The notes: a model not told the origin generated them from the letters alone. A stretch of 64,000 bases of DNA from Algoriphagus aestuariicola (GCF_017254835.1 NZ_JAFKCW010000003.1:434001-498000), one strand, 5' to 3'; shown: positions 42,937 to 52,062, counted from the stretch's first letter. Numbers and translations: made by a program.

Positions 42937-43530
42937 ATGAAAATCTGCTTTGCCACCAACAACCTGAAGAAGATAGAGGAGGTAAAGGCCGCGCTAGGAC
43001 CCGAATTTGAGATCGTTTCTCTCCAGGAGATCGGGTGTTACGAAGAGCTGCCGGAGACTGGCGATACGCTAGAGCATAACGCCTTCCAGAAGGCTAGGTA
43101 TGTCAAAGACCACTATGGCATAGACTGCTTTGCCGACGACACTGGCCTTGAAGTGGCGGCTTTGGACGGTGCTCCGGGAGTGTATTCCGGTCGGTTTGCC
43201 GGTGAGCCCCGTAGCGATGAACGAAACATCGCTCTTCTACTTCAGAAAATGGAGGGTAAAACCGAGCGCAGCGCTCGATTCCGCACGGTCATCGCCCTGA
43301 TTTGGCAGGGAAAGGAATTTTCATTTGAGGGAATAGCGGAGGGCGAAATCCTGCCTACCGAACTCGGAAAGGGAGGCTTTGGCTACGATCCTGTCTTCAG
43401 GCCTAGCGGATTTGACAAAACCTTTGCGGAGCTGAGCTTGGAGGAAAAAAACCAAATCAGCCATAGGGGACAGGCGGTGAGGGCACTGATTGCCTTTCTT
43501 CGCGGTATCAATTCCGGCCAACAAGCTTAA
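42937..43530 (+). CDS. rdgB: Non-canonical purine NTP pyrophosphatase
   Basis: 197 aa, HAM1/RdgB family. Removes dITP, XTP and similar damaged purine triphosphates. Motifs: CFATNNLKKIEEVKAAL (SxNxxK-like N-terminus), FADDTGLEVAALDGAPGVYSGRFAG, FRTVIALI, and the C-terminal GKGGFGYDPVF and FAELSLEEKNQISHRGQAVRAL. Complete. Followed 21 nt later by udk; likely an operon. Confidence 0.97.
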   Translation: MKICFATNNLKKIEEVKAALGPEFEIVSLQEIGCYEELPETGDTLEHNAFQKARYVKDHYGIDCFADDTGLEVAALDGAPGVYSGRFAGEPRSDERNIALLLQKMEGKTERSARFRTVIALIWQGKEFSFEGIAEGEILPTELGKGGFGYDPVFRPSGFDKTFAELSLEEKNQISHRGQAVRALIAFLRGINSGQQA

Positions 43531-43551
43531 AATGACTTATCTTTTAACCCC

Positions 43552-44178
43552 ATGAAAAAGCCATTTATTGTCGGGATCACCGGCGGATCCGCTTCAGGCA
43601 AAACCTTGTTTTTGGAGCGTCTGCTGAGCAGTTTTGATCCTGGGGAGGTTTGCTTGATCTCTCAGGACAACTACTACAAACCGCGGCACGAACAGCCCGT
43701 GGACGCACATGGAGTCCACAATTTTGACACCCCCCACAGCATAGATTTCGAGCAATACGCGGGGGACATCCGCAAGATCCAGGATGGCGAGACTGTGCTA
43801 CGCGAAGAGTACACATTCAACAACGCATCCAAAAAGGCCAAAATGCTCACTTTTACTCCTGCTCCTGTGGTAGTGGTAGAGGGGATTTTTGTGTTGTTTT
43901 ATCCCGAGCTGGCTGATCTTCTAGACCTTAAAATCTTCATCGACGCCAAAGACCACATCAAACTCAAGCGTCGAATCATCCGTGACAAGGTGGAACGGGG
44001 CTATGATCTGGACGATGTCCTCTACCGCTATGAGATGCATGTGATGCCGACCTACGAGAAATACATCAAACCCTTTAAGAACGAAGCCGATCTGATCATT
44101 CCCAACAACTCCAGCTTTGACATGGCGCTGGACGTGATCCGTACCTACTTGAGAACCAAGTCGGGACAGCGATTCTAA
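43552..44178 (+). CDS. udk: Uridine kinase
   Basis: 208 aa P-loop kinase. Walker A GGSASGKT near the N-terminus, then SQDNYYKP, HNFDTPHSIDFEQYAGDI, VVVEGIFVLFYPEL, and RRIIRDKVERGYDLDDVL, all typical of Udk/uridine-cytidine kinases in pyrimidine salvage. Complete, cytosolic. Co-directional with rdgB (21 nt gap). Confidence 0.95.
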   Translation: MKKPFIVGITGGSASGKTLFLERLLSSFDPGEVCLISQDNYYKPRHEQPVDAHGVHNFDTPHSIDFEQYAGDIRKIQDGETVLREEYTFNNASKKAKMLTFTPAPVVVVEGIFVLFYPELADLLDLKIFIDAKDHIKLKRRIIRDKVERGYDLDDVLYRYEMHVMPTYEKYIKPFKNEADLIIPNNSSFDMALDVIRTYLRTKSGQRF

Positions 44179-44216
44179 AAAAACAGGGGCAGAAAGGATG
44201 ATTTTCAAATAATGTC

Positions 44217-44224
44217 TATATTTG
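44217..44224 (+). promoter_or_regulatory. -7 box immediately before a start codon
   Basis: TATATTTG (TAnnTTTG); the ATG begins 6 bases after it (44231). Transcription would begin at or next to the start codon, suggesting a leaderless mRNA. The context TTTGCGGC is shared with glyS. Confidence 0.45.
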
Positions 44225-44230
44225 CGGCTC

Positions 44231-44575
44231 ATGAAAACCAGGGAAACCCATAGTAATCTTTTCCAGCAGCGCTTCACGCTGTTGATGGCTTTGTTGCTAT
44301 GCCTGTTTGTTTCCGGTATCGAATATTTGCCGCAGGAGGCTTCTGCAGAGCAGACTGAGCATTCCGAGGACCATCCTGACCAGACATTTCTCAATGTGGC
44401 CGTGGACGCCGTCGTGCCCTTTGTGCTGCATGTAGCCCACACTGTGCTCCATCTGATCTATCAGGTTTTCAGCTTTGAATTAAAACTACCCCTCGCTCCC
44501 GCGGTAGCAGCTATTGCCCCCAACAATCTCGTAGAGATACTTTTTGAGCGGATTATATCCCCCCAGGGACCCTGA
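44231..44575 (+). CDS. Small membrane/secreted hypothetical protein
   Basis: 114 aa. The N-terminus has a hydrophobic core (FTLLMALLLCLFVSGIEYL) that could be a signal peptide ending near PQEASA or a TM anchor. The middle is acidic (EQTEHSEDHPDQ). Hydrophobic stretches (AVDAVVPFVLHVAHTVLHLIYQVFSF, LPLAPAVAAIAP) follow, His-containing. ATG at 44231 preferred to an upstream TTG inside the -7 box. No family recognised. Lies between udk and secDF. Confidence 0.6.
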   Translation: MKTRETHSNLFQQRFTLLMALLLCLFVSGIEYLPQEASAEQTEHSEDHPDQTFLNVAVDAVVPFVLHVAHTVLHLIYQVFSFELKLPLAPAVAAIAPNNLVEILFERIISPQGP

Positions 44576-44667
44576 TTTCCATATTTCCCCGGAAAATCCC
44601 CCACGCTGAATCTGCAACGGTTCGGTTACCAATGTGTATTTCTTAAACAATTAAATATCCAACACTT

Positions 44668-47640
44668 ATGCAAAACAAAGGTGTCATTGTGTTTTTGACA
44701 GTGATAATCACGGCGCTCTGCCTGTACTATCTGTCATTCACATTCGTCTCCAGCGGTATCCAGCAGAAAGCAGAAGCTTATGCCACGGATGCCTCAGGCA
44801 ATATCGACTTTGCCAAAAGAAGAGCTTATCTAGATTCCATCTGGCGTGAGCCGGTTTACAACTTCCTCGGAGCTGATTTCACCTACCAGGAGATCAAAGA
44901 AACCGAACTTGGCCTTGGCCTTGACCTTCAAGGCGGTATGCACGTGACTTTGGCCGTCTCTCCTGTAGAGATCGTAAAAGGTCTTGCAGGCAATCCAAAA
45001 GACGAAGGCTTCAACAAATCCATAGAAGAAGCCAGAGAGCAGGCCAAAACCTCCGACTCCAAGTATGTGGACTTGTTTTATGCTGCTTGGCAGAAAAACA
45101 ACCCCGGCAAAAAGCTCAGCTCCATCTTTGCCACCGCTGCCAACAGAGGACGCATCTCCCTTGAATCTTCCGACAGCGAAATCCTTGATTTGATCAACAC
45201 AGAAGTCGAAAACGCAATCGAGCGTTCTTTCAACATCCTGAGAACTCGTATCGACCGATTCGGTACGTCCCAGCCTAACATCCAGCGAATTGCCGGATCC
45301 GGAAGAATTCAGATTGAACTGCCAGGCGTGGACAACCAAGAGCGTGTGAGAAACATGTTGCAAGGTGTAGCAAAGCTTCAATTTTGGGAAGTATTGGAAC
45401 TGAATGAATTTGGCGGAGCGATCGAAAACATCAACTCCACTTGGGTGGCTGACCAAAAAGCAACCGCCACTCCTGTGGACTCGGCTTCAACTGCAGAAGT
45501 ATCTCCAGAAGATTCCCTGAAAAATGCGCTGGAAAAGCAGCTCGAGCAGATCGACCCTATGGGCAACACCACAGACGTATCTCCACTCATCAGCTCCTTG
45601 AAAGCCAACTATGGCTTGGTTTACGATGTCAAAGACACAGTCGCCATCAACAGAATCATCAAGAATGAGCGCTACAAGTCTTTCCTTCCAAGAGACCTGA
45701 AGCTCCTTTGGGGTGTAAAACCTACCGTAGCTGAAGATGGAAGCGAATTGTTGGAGCTCTATGCAATCAAAACTACCAGAGGCAGCGACGAAGCTCCACT
45801 GGAAGGCGATGTGGTTACCGATGCCCGACAGACTTTGGACCAGACTTCCCGTCCGGCTGTTTCCATGCAGATGAACGCAGAAGGAGCCCGCAAGTGGAGA
45901 ACTTTGACTTCTGAAAACGTAGGCCGAAGAATAGCCGTCGTACTCGATGACTATGTGTATACTGCCCCAGTGGTAAACGGAGAGATTCCAAATGGCCAGT
46001 CTGAGATCGCAGGCAACTTTACACTCGTGGAAGCTCAAGATTTGGCGAATATCCTGAAGTCAGGATCTCTACCTGCACCAACCCAAATCGTAGAAGAGAG
46101 CATCATCGGCCCAACCTTAGGCAAGGAAGCTCAAAACCAAGGCGTGTTCTCCATGATCGCCGGTCTGTCGCTTGTGGTTCTTTTCATGATCGCCTACTAT
46201 GCCAAGGGCGGCTTGGTCGCTATCGCAGCATTGGTGTTCAACATTTTCTTCATCCTGGGCATCCTAGCCCAGCTCGGTACGGCTTTGACTTTGCCCGGTA
46301 TCGCGGGTATCGTGTTGACGATAGGCATGTCCATCGATGCCAACGTCTTGATCTTTGAGCGTATCAAGGAAGAACTCCGCAATGGTGTCGGTCTGATTGC
46401 CGCAATTAACGCTGGTTATAGCAAAGCCTTCTCCGCGATCCTAGACGGTAACGTCACTACCTTCTTGACCGGTGCCATCCTGTTTGCGCTGGGTCAAGGT
46501 CCTGTGAAAGGATTTGCAATTGTATTGATGATTGGTATTGCCTGCTCGTTCTTCTCCTCCGTATTCATCACCCGAGTGATCGTATCTTGGATGACTAAAA
46601 AAGGTGATAAGAGCAGCATCAACTTTACCGCTCCTTTTGCCAAGAACGCACTCTCAGGCATGAACATCGACTTCATGAGCAAGAGGAAGTTTGCCTACCT
46701 GATCTCCACTTCCATCATTGTGATTGGACTTGCAATCGCCGCAATCAACGGCCTGAAATTCGGCGTTGACTTCACCGGTGGCCGTTCCTACATTGTAGCG
46801 TTTGAAGAAGCGGTAGTACCTTCTGACTTGAAAGTCGGACTCGACGGCGAATTTGACGGATCTGTGGAAGTAAAAACATACGGATCAAACAACGTGTTGA
46901 AAGTCACCACTTCTTATTTGATCAACGAAGATGATGACGCTTCCAACAAAGAAGTGGAAGCAAAAGTAAAAGAAGGCATCGCCAACGTAACCGGATTCAC
47001 CTATGTGGATAATGCTGAGCAGATCTCCGATGGACAGTTCTCCATCACCGGTTCATCCAAAGTAGGTGCTACTGTGGCAGACGATATCAAGGCTTCTTCT
47101 GCTGAAGCGATGATTGTAGCCCTGATCGCCATCTTCCTTTACATCCTCTTGAGATTCCGCAAGTGGCAGTTCTCTTTAGCCTCTATCGTCGCCTTGGTGC
47201 ACGATACACTCTTTGTGATCGCGGCCTTCGCGATAGGCAGCGCCTTCGGAGCGACCTTTGAAATCGATCAGGTGTTCATCGCGGCGGTATTGACGGTGAT
47301 CGGTTATTCGATAAACGATACCGTAATCATCTTTGACCGTATCCGCGAAAACATCGATGCAAGAGGCACCAATAAGCTGGTCAAAGTCTTCAATGACTCC
47401 ATCAACCAGACCTTGGGAAGAACGCTGATTACTTCCTTTACGACCTTGATTGTGGTGATCATCCTCCTACTCTTCGGTGGTGAGGTGTTGAGAGGTTTCT
47501 CTTTTGCCCTCTTCGTGGGTATCGTCGTTGGTACTTATTCGTCCATCTACATCGCGACACCGATCGTGGTGGATTTGATGAAAAAGGAAATTGAAAACGA
47601 AGGTACTCCTGCTCCAAAGGAGACTAAAAAAGTAGCATAA
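44668..47640 (+). CDS. secDF: Fused protein translocase subunit SecDF
   Basis: 990 aa, SecD and SecF in one chain, as usual in Bacteroidota. It uses the proton gradient to help Sec-dependent export. The SecD half has an N-terminal TM, a P1 periplasmic domain (GLGLDLQGGMHVTLAV, RSFNILRTRIDRFGTSQPNIQ, RIQIELPGV) and TM helices with SIDANVLIFERIKEELR. The SecF half has KFGVDFTGG, AIGSAFGATFEIDQVFIAAVLTVIGYSINDTVIIFDRIREN and a final LRGFSFALFVGIVVGTYSSIYIATPIV. Complete; ends at a terminator. Confidence 0.98.
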   Translation: MQNKGVIVFLTVIITALCLYYLSFTFVSSGIQQKAEAYATDASGNIDFAKRRAYLDSIWREPVYNFLGADFTYQEIKETELGLGLDLQGGMHVTLAVSPVEIVKGLAGNPKDEGFNKSIEEAREQAKTSDSKYVDLFYAAWQKNNPGKKLSSIFATAANRGRISLESSDSEILDLINTEVENAIERSFNILRTRIDRFGTSQPNIQRIAGSGRIQIELPGVDNQERVRNMLQGVAKLQFWEVLELNEFGGAIENINSTWVADQKATATPVDSASTAEVSPEDSLKNALEKQLEQIDPMGNTTDVSPLISSLKANYGLVYDVKDTVAINRIIKNERYKSFLPRDLKLLWGVKPTVAEDGSELLELYAIKTTRGSDEAPLEGDVVTDARQTLDQTSRPAVSMQMNAEGARKWRTLTSENVGRRIAVVLDDYVYTAPVVNGEIPNGQSEIAGNFTLVEAQDLANILKSGSLPAPTQIVEESIIGPTLGKEAQNQGVFSMIAGLSLVVLFMIAYYAKGGLVAIAALVFNIFFILGILAQLGTALTLPGIAGIVLTIGMSIDANVLIFERIKEELRNGVGLIAAINAGYSKAFSAILDGNVTTFLTGAILFALGQGPVKGFAIVLMIGIACSFFSSVFITRVIVSWMTKKGDKSSINFTAPFAKNALSGMNIDFMSKRKFAYLISTSIIVIGLAIAAINGLKFGVDFTGGRSYIVAFEEAVVPSDLKVGLDGEFDGSVEVKTYGSNNVLKVTTSYLINEDDDASNKEVEAKVKEGIANVTGFTYVDNAEQISDGQFSITGSSKVGATVADDIKASSAEAMIVALIAIFLYILLRFRKWQFSLASIVALVHDTLFVIAAFAIGSAFGATFEIDQVFIAAVLTVIGYSINDTVIIFDRIRENIDARGTNKLVKVFNDSINQTLGRTLITSFTTLIVVIILLLFGGEVLRGFSFALFVGIVVGTYSSIYIATPIVVDLMKKEIENEGTPAPKETKKVA

Positions 47641-47664
47641 ACCTCACTTTTCCAAATTAAAAAA

Positions 47665-47688
47665 AGGAGCGGGAGCAATTCCGCTCCT
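47665..47688 (+). terminator. Terminator after secDF
   Basis: AGGAGCGG-gagcaatt-CCGCTCCT stem with A-run before and T8 after. Confidence 0.88.
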
Positions 47689-47781
47689 CTTTTTTTTGCC
47701 ATGCAAAATCAAAATCCATTATCTTTTAAAAGCAAAAAACATTTTTAAACCCACTTTCAACAAAACCAGAAACACCAAATC

Positions 47782-48150
47782 ATGAAAATCACCAAAGAAC
47801 AGTTCGAAGAAATGAAAGCCAAGTACGATAAGGAGGTCAAAAAAGGAAAACCGGCCAAAGGACCTAGACACGACATCGAAAATCAGACCAACTGGGAGTC
47901 CTATTCCAAGGAAGACCTGATGGAAGTACTCAACCAAGACGGTGTGATCGGTCTGAAATTTCACTTGACGGAATACACCCAAAAGGTTGCCGAGGAATTT
48001 CACGGCGCAGATGCTGCGGAGTATGTGGGCAGAATCAATCTGGTCTATTCTCCTATCTACGCCGACTCAGGAGCGGATCGATCCGGTAGGGTCGAAGGAG
48101 GCGATGAATATTACGATAGAGGCACCACTTGTCCTCCAACTTGCCAATAA
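47782..48150 (+). CDS. Small soluble protein ending in CPPTC (module copy 1)
   Basis: 122 aa, no signal peptide or TM. Paralogous along its length to the protein at 52063: both start MKI(T/S)KE(Q/D)FxEM(K/R)AKY, then GKPA, NQT(N/S)W, (L/T)EYT(Q/E)(K/E)VA, and end YxxRGxxCPP(T/V)C. The two C-terminal cysteines flanking Pro-Pro are the only cysteines in this copy, which suggests a metal, redox or processing site, or a tether. The N-terminal ~45 residues are helical and charged. It is followed 8 nt later by a 7-TM protein and then a histidine kinase. Family unknown to me; it could be the ligand, sensor subunit or output of that pathway. Confidence 0.78.
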   Translation: MKITKEQFEEMKAKYDKEVKKGKPAKGPRHDIENQTNWESYSKEDLMEVLNQDGVIGLKFHLTEYTQKVAEEFHGADAAEYVGRINLVYSPIYADSGADRSGRVEGGDEYYDRGTTCPPTCQ

Positions 48151-48158
48151 AACAAGTA

Positions 48159-48875
48159 ATGAATCAGTTCGATCTTGACTTATTTTTTAATCGTCTGAAT
48201 TACTACCCAATACTATTGGTAGGCTTCGCCTTTACGGCTTTGGTGGGATATTTTTTACTTTCAAAACAGCAAAGGATGAATGAGGCTGTGTGGTTGTCAC
48301 TTGCAATTTTGGTTATTGTTGCTTTTTATGAAATGCTTGGGACGGTAATAAGCTCCCAAAAAATTATAAACAACTGGGTTTACAATCTTTTCAATTCGCA
48401 CGTTGCCGCTATTTTATTCTTTCTGCTGATCCGGAGTTTTCTCAAAAGGAAAAGTCACAAAAAAATGATTATCATTTTTATTGTACTTTTTCTTTTGATT
48501 TCCCTGGTTTTACATCTGATCGGGTTTGTGCATTACAATGACTCAGGGGAATACATTTCTTTTTTGAACACTGTCTTAATGTTGTGCTCTTGCGGTTTGT
48601 ATTTTTTTGAATTGATCACAATTGATGAGGTCTTGGACATCAATCCTCTGAGAGAATTCAGCTTCTGGGCAACCACTGCCATCTTATTCTATTTTTCTTC
48701 CTCTTTTATGGTATATATTTCCCATAAATATCTCTACACCCATCATTTGGATATTTTTTACATGGTCAACGAGATCCCAAGAAGTATGACACTTCTCTGT
48801 AACCTACTGCTATGCTTGGGCATTTGCCTGGCGGTGATTAGAGATCGGTTTCAAAAAGAGTTCATCCATGTCTGA
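48159..48875 (+). CDS. Seven-TM protein of kinase module (copy 1)
   Basis: 238 aa. Seven hydrophobic helices fill nearly the whole chain (about NYYPILLVGFAFTALVGYF, EAVWLSLAILVIVAFYEML, VAAILFFLLIRSFL, IIIFIVLFLLISLVLHLIG, LNTVLMLCSCGLYFFELI, ATTAILFYFSSSFMVYIS, LLCNLLLCLGICLAVI). It has the same size and layout as the protein at 52468, with a shared FW...FYxS stretch before the sixth helix. The histidine kinase gene starts inside its last codons (ATGTCTGA, 8 nt overlap). It probably supplies the sensing function the kinase lacks. No named family recognised; ATG at 48159 chosen because an earlier frame overlaps the upstream gene. Confidence 0.78.
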   Translation: MNQFDLDLFFNRLNYYPILLVGFAFTALVGYFLLSKQQRMNEAVWLSLAILVIVAFYEMLGTVISSQKIINNWVYNLFNSHVAAILFFLLIRSFLKRKSHKKMIIIFIVLFLLISLVLHLIGFVHYNDSGEYISFLNTVLMLCSCGLYFFELITIDEVLDINPLREFSFWATTAILFYFSSSFMVYISHKYLYTHHLDIFYMVNEIPRSMTLLCNLLLCLGICLAVIRDRFQKEFIHV

Positions 48876-49629
48876 GCAAGAGAGCCAGTTTCTGCTGATC
48901 CTATTTGGAGGGATATTTTTCGCCTTCCTGATGTCTCTTTTTGTAGTGGCTATGGTGATTCTCCACCGTCAGCGCCAAGTCAAAAACCGTCAAAAGCTAG
49001 AACAGATAAAGTCAGAATATGAAAAAACCCTGCTCAATGTAGAGAATGAGATCCATCAGGAAACCCTTGCCCAGATCGGCCGGGAGCTTCATGACAACAT
49101 CGGCCAACTCTTGTCTCTCACCAAGCTAAGTCTCAACTCGGCCAAGCCCGAAAAACAGCAACAGGCCAAGGAGTACGTCAACCAGGTCATCAAGGAAGTG
49201 CGGGCGCTGTCCAAGACCCTGAACCTGGACTGGGTGGAATCCCTCAGCTTGGATGAATTTATCAACCAACAGCTGCATCGTATCCAAGCGACAGGGTTTT
49301 GCGAAACTTCCCTGCAGTCAGACCATTCCTTCGCAGAGCTGAAAAAGGAGGAAAAGCTGGTCCTGATCCGGGTGATCCAAGAGTGCCTCAACAATGCGAT
49401 CAAGCATGCCGACCCGAGCAGGATCGATATCCGAATCCACCAAAACGGGAAGGTCCGAATTCTGCAAATCGCCGACGACGGACGTGGCTTTGACACCTCT
49501 CAAAAGTCCAGCGGCAGCGGCATGTACAATCTTGGCAAGCGGATGGAGACTATCGGGGGCAAGTTTCAGCTGTCATCTATCGTCGGAAAGGGAACAGTTG
49601 TGAATTTGGAGTTGCCTTTCTCGGTTTAG
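48868..49629 (+). CDS. HisKA_3 sensor histidine kinase, no input domain (copy 1)
   Basis: 253 aa. One TM helix (about 8-32) followed by a short coiled-coil linker (HRQRQVKNRQKLEQIKSEYEKT), then a HisKA_3 dimerisation domain with phospho-acceptor H75 in GRELHDNIGQLL. The HATPase_c domain follows: N box ECLNNAIKHA, G1 DDGRGF, G2 GSGMYNL, and a GKGTVVNLELPF end. There is no periplasmic loop, PAS or TPR domain, so the signal must come through the membrane partner encoded by the overlapping gene upstream. Paralogue of the kinase at 53216. The response regulator gene follows 63 nt downstream. Confidence 0.92.
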   Translation: MSEQESQFLLILFGGIFFAFLMSLFVVAMVILHRQRQVKNRQKLEQIKSEYEKTLLNVENEIHQETLAQIGRELHDNIGQLLSLTKLSLNSAKPEKQQQAKEYVNQVIKEVRALSKTLNLDWVESLSLDEFINQQLHRIQATGFCETSLQSDHSFAELKKEEKLVLIRVIQECLNNAIKHADPSRIDIRIHQNGKVRILQIADDGRGFDTSQKSSGSGMYNLGKRMETIGGKFQLSSIVGKGTVVNLELPFSV

Positions 49630-49692
49630 AATCCTAATTTCAGGATCATTATTGCTTTCTCCCCTGCTTTTCTCCGACACACCCATCCAAAA

Positions 49693-50319
49693 ATGATCCG
49701 GATCGCCCTGGCTGACGACCACAAATTATTTGCAAAAGGCATCGAAGGGCTCATCGAAGAGCACGAGGGCCTCCTGGTAGTCGGGCTATTTCACAACGGA
49801 AAAGAACTGCTGGAATTTTTGGACAAGGAAGAAGTGGATGTCGTATTGACCGATTTGAATATGCCAGTATTGGATGGTTTTGGCGTACTCAAGCACTGCA
49901 AGCTCCATCATCCCGAACTGAAAGTCATCGTACTCTCCATGTACGACGAGGAAAAAATCTTCAAGGAATGCATGGTCCTGGATGCGGATGCATTTATCCT
50001 CAAAGATGCCGATCCCGACGAGCTTATCTTCACGATCATCGAGGTGTATGAGGGGCGCTACGTCAAAAATTTCAAGCGTGTGATCCAGCAGGCGGAACAG
50101 GCTCCCTTCTTTGACGCTTTCCGCGAAAAGTACCGCCTTTCCCGTAGGGAAACCCAAATCCTCAAACTCATCAGTGATGGGATGCTCAATCGCGATATCG
50201 CCGACGAGCTGAGCCTGAGCATACAGACCATCGAGACCCACCGCAAAAACATACATCAGAAACTGCAGGTATCTTCCCGCATCGAGTTGATCAAAAAAGT
50301 CAACGAGATGCATCTCTAA
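49693..50319 (+). CDS. NarL/FixJ-type response regulator
   Basis: 208 aa. Receiver domain with acidic pair ADDHKLF, phospho-acceptor D54 in VVLTDLNMPVLDG, and conserved Ser and Lys in VLSMYDEE and FILKDADP. LuxR-type HTH at the C-terminus (YRLSRRETQILKLISDGMLNRDIADELSLSIQTIETHRKNIHQKL). It is the only regulator gene beside two HisKA_3 kinases, so both may converge on it. Same strand, 63 nt after kinase copy 1 and 12 nt before the oxidoreductase gene. Confidence 0.94.
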   Translation: MIRIALADDHKLFAKGIEGLIEEHEGLLVVGLFHNGKELLEFLDKEEVDVVLTDLNMPVLDGFGVLKHCKLHHPELKVIVLSMYDEEKIFKECMVLDADAFILKDADPDELIFTIIEVYEGRYVKNFKRVIQQAEQAPFFDAFREKYRLSRRETQILKLISDGMLNRDIADELSLSIQTIETHRKNIHQKLQVSSRIELIKKVNEMHL

Positions 50320-50331
50320 TCCTATCTTCCG

Positions 50332-51378
50332 ATGACCCAACCCCTCCGAACTGCGCTCGTAGGCTATGGCTCTGTAGCCGAAAAGATGCACGCCCCCCTG
50401 ATCAACGCCTGCCCCGAGCTGGACTTGGTGGCTGTGGTGGAAAGAAATTCGAACAAATGTGAGACTAAATTCCCCAAGGTGCGGACATTCCGAAGCTTGG
50501 AGGACCTATTGGCCGCCGATGCGGCCGACCTGATCTGTATCACCACGCCCAACGAACTCCATTTTCCCATGGCCAAGCAATGCCTTCTGGCCGGAAATCA
50601 TGTAGTGGTAGACAAGCCCGTGACCATCCATTCTTGGGAGGCTGAGGAGCTGAAGGAGCTAGCCCGATCTAAGGGATTGTTCTGCAGTGTGTTTCAAAAC
50701 CGAAGGTTTGATGGAGACTTCCGCACGCTGCAGAAGCTGGTGGATGAAGGTACATTGGGGAGATTGGTCTATCTGGAGTCCCATTTTGATCGCTTCAGAC
50801 CGTCTGTCTCCGAAAACTGGCGAGAGGCACTCGTGCCTGGCAACGGCATCACCTACGACTTGGGCTCCCACCTGATAGACCAAGTAGTCCTGCTTTTTGG
50901 CAAGCCCGAGGCGGTCTTTGCCGATATCCAAAAACAGCGTACAAATGCCGTAGCGGACGATTATTTCGACATTATGCTTTTTTACGAAGGCTTCAAAGCC
51001 CGCGTCACGGCAGGGATGCTAGTGCAAGCCCCTACACCCAAGTTTCTACTTTTGGGGGAGAAAGGAAGCTATCAAAAATTCCATCTCGACGTGCAGGAGC
51101 AAGCCTTTAAAGAGGGTAGAAAGCCAGAAGGAGACGATTGGGGTGTAGATCCACCGGAGCGATGGGGAAATATTTTCCTAGACGGAGAGGCCAATCCTCT
51201 GCAAACCGTGGATGGAGACTATAGGATTTTTTACCAAAATATTGCTGATGCGATACTCGGGGGAGCCGAACTCAAAGTGACTTTGGATCAGGCCATTTCG
51301 GTCTTAAAACTCATCGAAGCGGCTCATGCATCTGCCCGAGATGGCCGAAAAATACGGCAGGAGGAATACGCATGGTAA
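50332..51378 (+). CDS. Gfo/Idh/MocA oxidoreductase (scyllo-inositol dehydrogenase-like)
   Basis: 348 aa cytosolic enzyme. Rossmann motif ALVGYGSVAEKMHAPLI, family motif VVDKPVTIHSWEAEEL (DKP), then GNGITYDLGSHLIDQVVLLFGKPEAVFADI with the catalytic-site DxGxHxxD pattern. Resembles YdgJ/IolW-type NADP-dependent scyllo-inositol dehydrogenases; the substrate is not proven. No signal peptide, unlike the paralogue in the Sus operon. It starts 12 nt after the response regulator, suggesting co-transcription, although a functional link is unclear. Confidence 0.9.
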   Translation: MTQPLRTALVGYGSVAEKMHAPLINACPELDLVAVVERNSNKCETKFPKVRTFRSLEDLLAADAADLICITTPNELHFPMAKQCLLAGNHVVVDKPVTIHSWEAEELKELARSKGLFCSVFQNRRFDGDFRTLQKLVDEGTLGRLVYLESHFDRFRPSVSENWREALVPGNGITYDLGSHLIDQVVLLFGKPEAVFADIQKQRTNAVADDYFDIMLFYEGFKARVTAGMLVQAPTPKFLLLGEKGSYQKFHLDVQEQAFKEGRKPEGDDWGVDPPERWGNIFLDGEANPLQTVDGDYRIFYQNIADAILGGAELKVTLDQAISVLKLIEAAHASARDGRKIRQEEYAW

Positions 51379-51429
51379 TTTGCTTGGCCTAGGTTTTGCC
51401 AATGGCAGACCACACCAACGTTTATTACC

Positions 51430-51873
51430 ATGAAAAAATTGTTTTTCCTTTCGTTCATCCTCTTCGGGTTCATTTCTGTCGCCCAAGCCCAAGTCAGTGT
51501 TGGGATCAACTTCCAAACCTCAGACACCTTCATCACTGTAGGCACGGATGCCGACAAGGAGTTTTTCGGAGAAGCCCGCCTGGGCATTGGACACGACTTG
51601 GGCCTGGAACTGATGGGCGGATACAACTTCCTGAGGAAATCCGAGGTAAACGCCTATGTAGGGGCCGGGCTTGGGCTCTTGGGCGATCATCACCACCACC
51701 ACCATCATGACGACCACGACGACATCTATGTGGCCATCCCGGTGGGCATCCTGGTGAAGCCCTTCTCCAATACCCGAAATCTCGGCTTCCTCGTAGAGGC
51801 CGCTCCAGTATTTTCCGGCCATGATCACAATTATCTCAGAGGCGGCATAGGGATCAAGTACACATTCAAATAA
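51430..51873 (+). CDS. Small outer-membrane barrel-like protein with His7 loop
   Basis: 147 aa. Signal peptide KKLFFLSFILFGFISVAQAQ. The mature part alternates short beta strands ending in aromatic/basic residues (GGIGIKYTFK), typical of a small outer-membrane beta-barrel. One loop is extraordinary: LGDHHHHHHHDDHDDIY, seven consecutive His (87-93) and an Asp-rich tail with another His, which should bind Zn, Ni, Cu or similar. GHDHNYLRGG is a second His-rich turn. Separate gene, 51 nt after the oxidoreductase, before a terminator. Confidence 0.78.
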   Translation: MKKLFFLSFILFGFISVAQAQVSVGINFQTSDTFITVGTDADKEFFGEARLGIGHDLGLELMGGYNFLRKSEVNAYVGAGLGLLGDHHHHHHHDDHDDIYVAIPVGILVKPFSNTRNLGFLVEAAPVFSGHDHNYLRGGIGIKYTFK

Positions 51874-51950
51874 CGGCTCCTGAGGAATCTTGGAATTGGG
51901 CCGTGACGGCAAAACCTTGTTGTCCACACATAACTGTGTCTGACATTAAA

Positions 51951-51977
51951 AAAAGAGCAGCGGAAGCTTGCTCTTTT
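51951..51977 (+). terminator. Terminator before module copy 2
   Basis: AAAAGAGCA / TGCTCTTTT stem with a 9 nt loop and flanking A and T runs. Confidence 0.85.
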
Positions 51978-52062
51978 TTAGTTTTATAGGTTGTAGAAAA
52001 ACTCCTTTGTCAGAAAATCGGATTATTTTAGGCACTCTTTTTTAACCAAACGAACCTATTTC

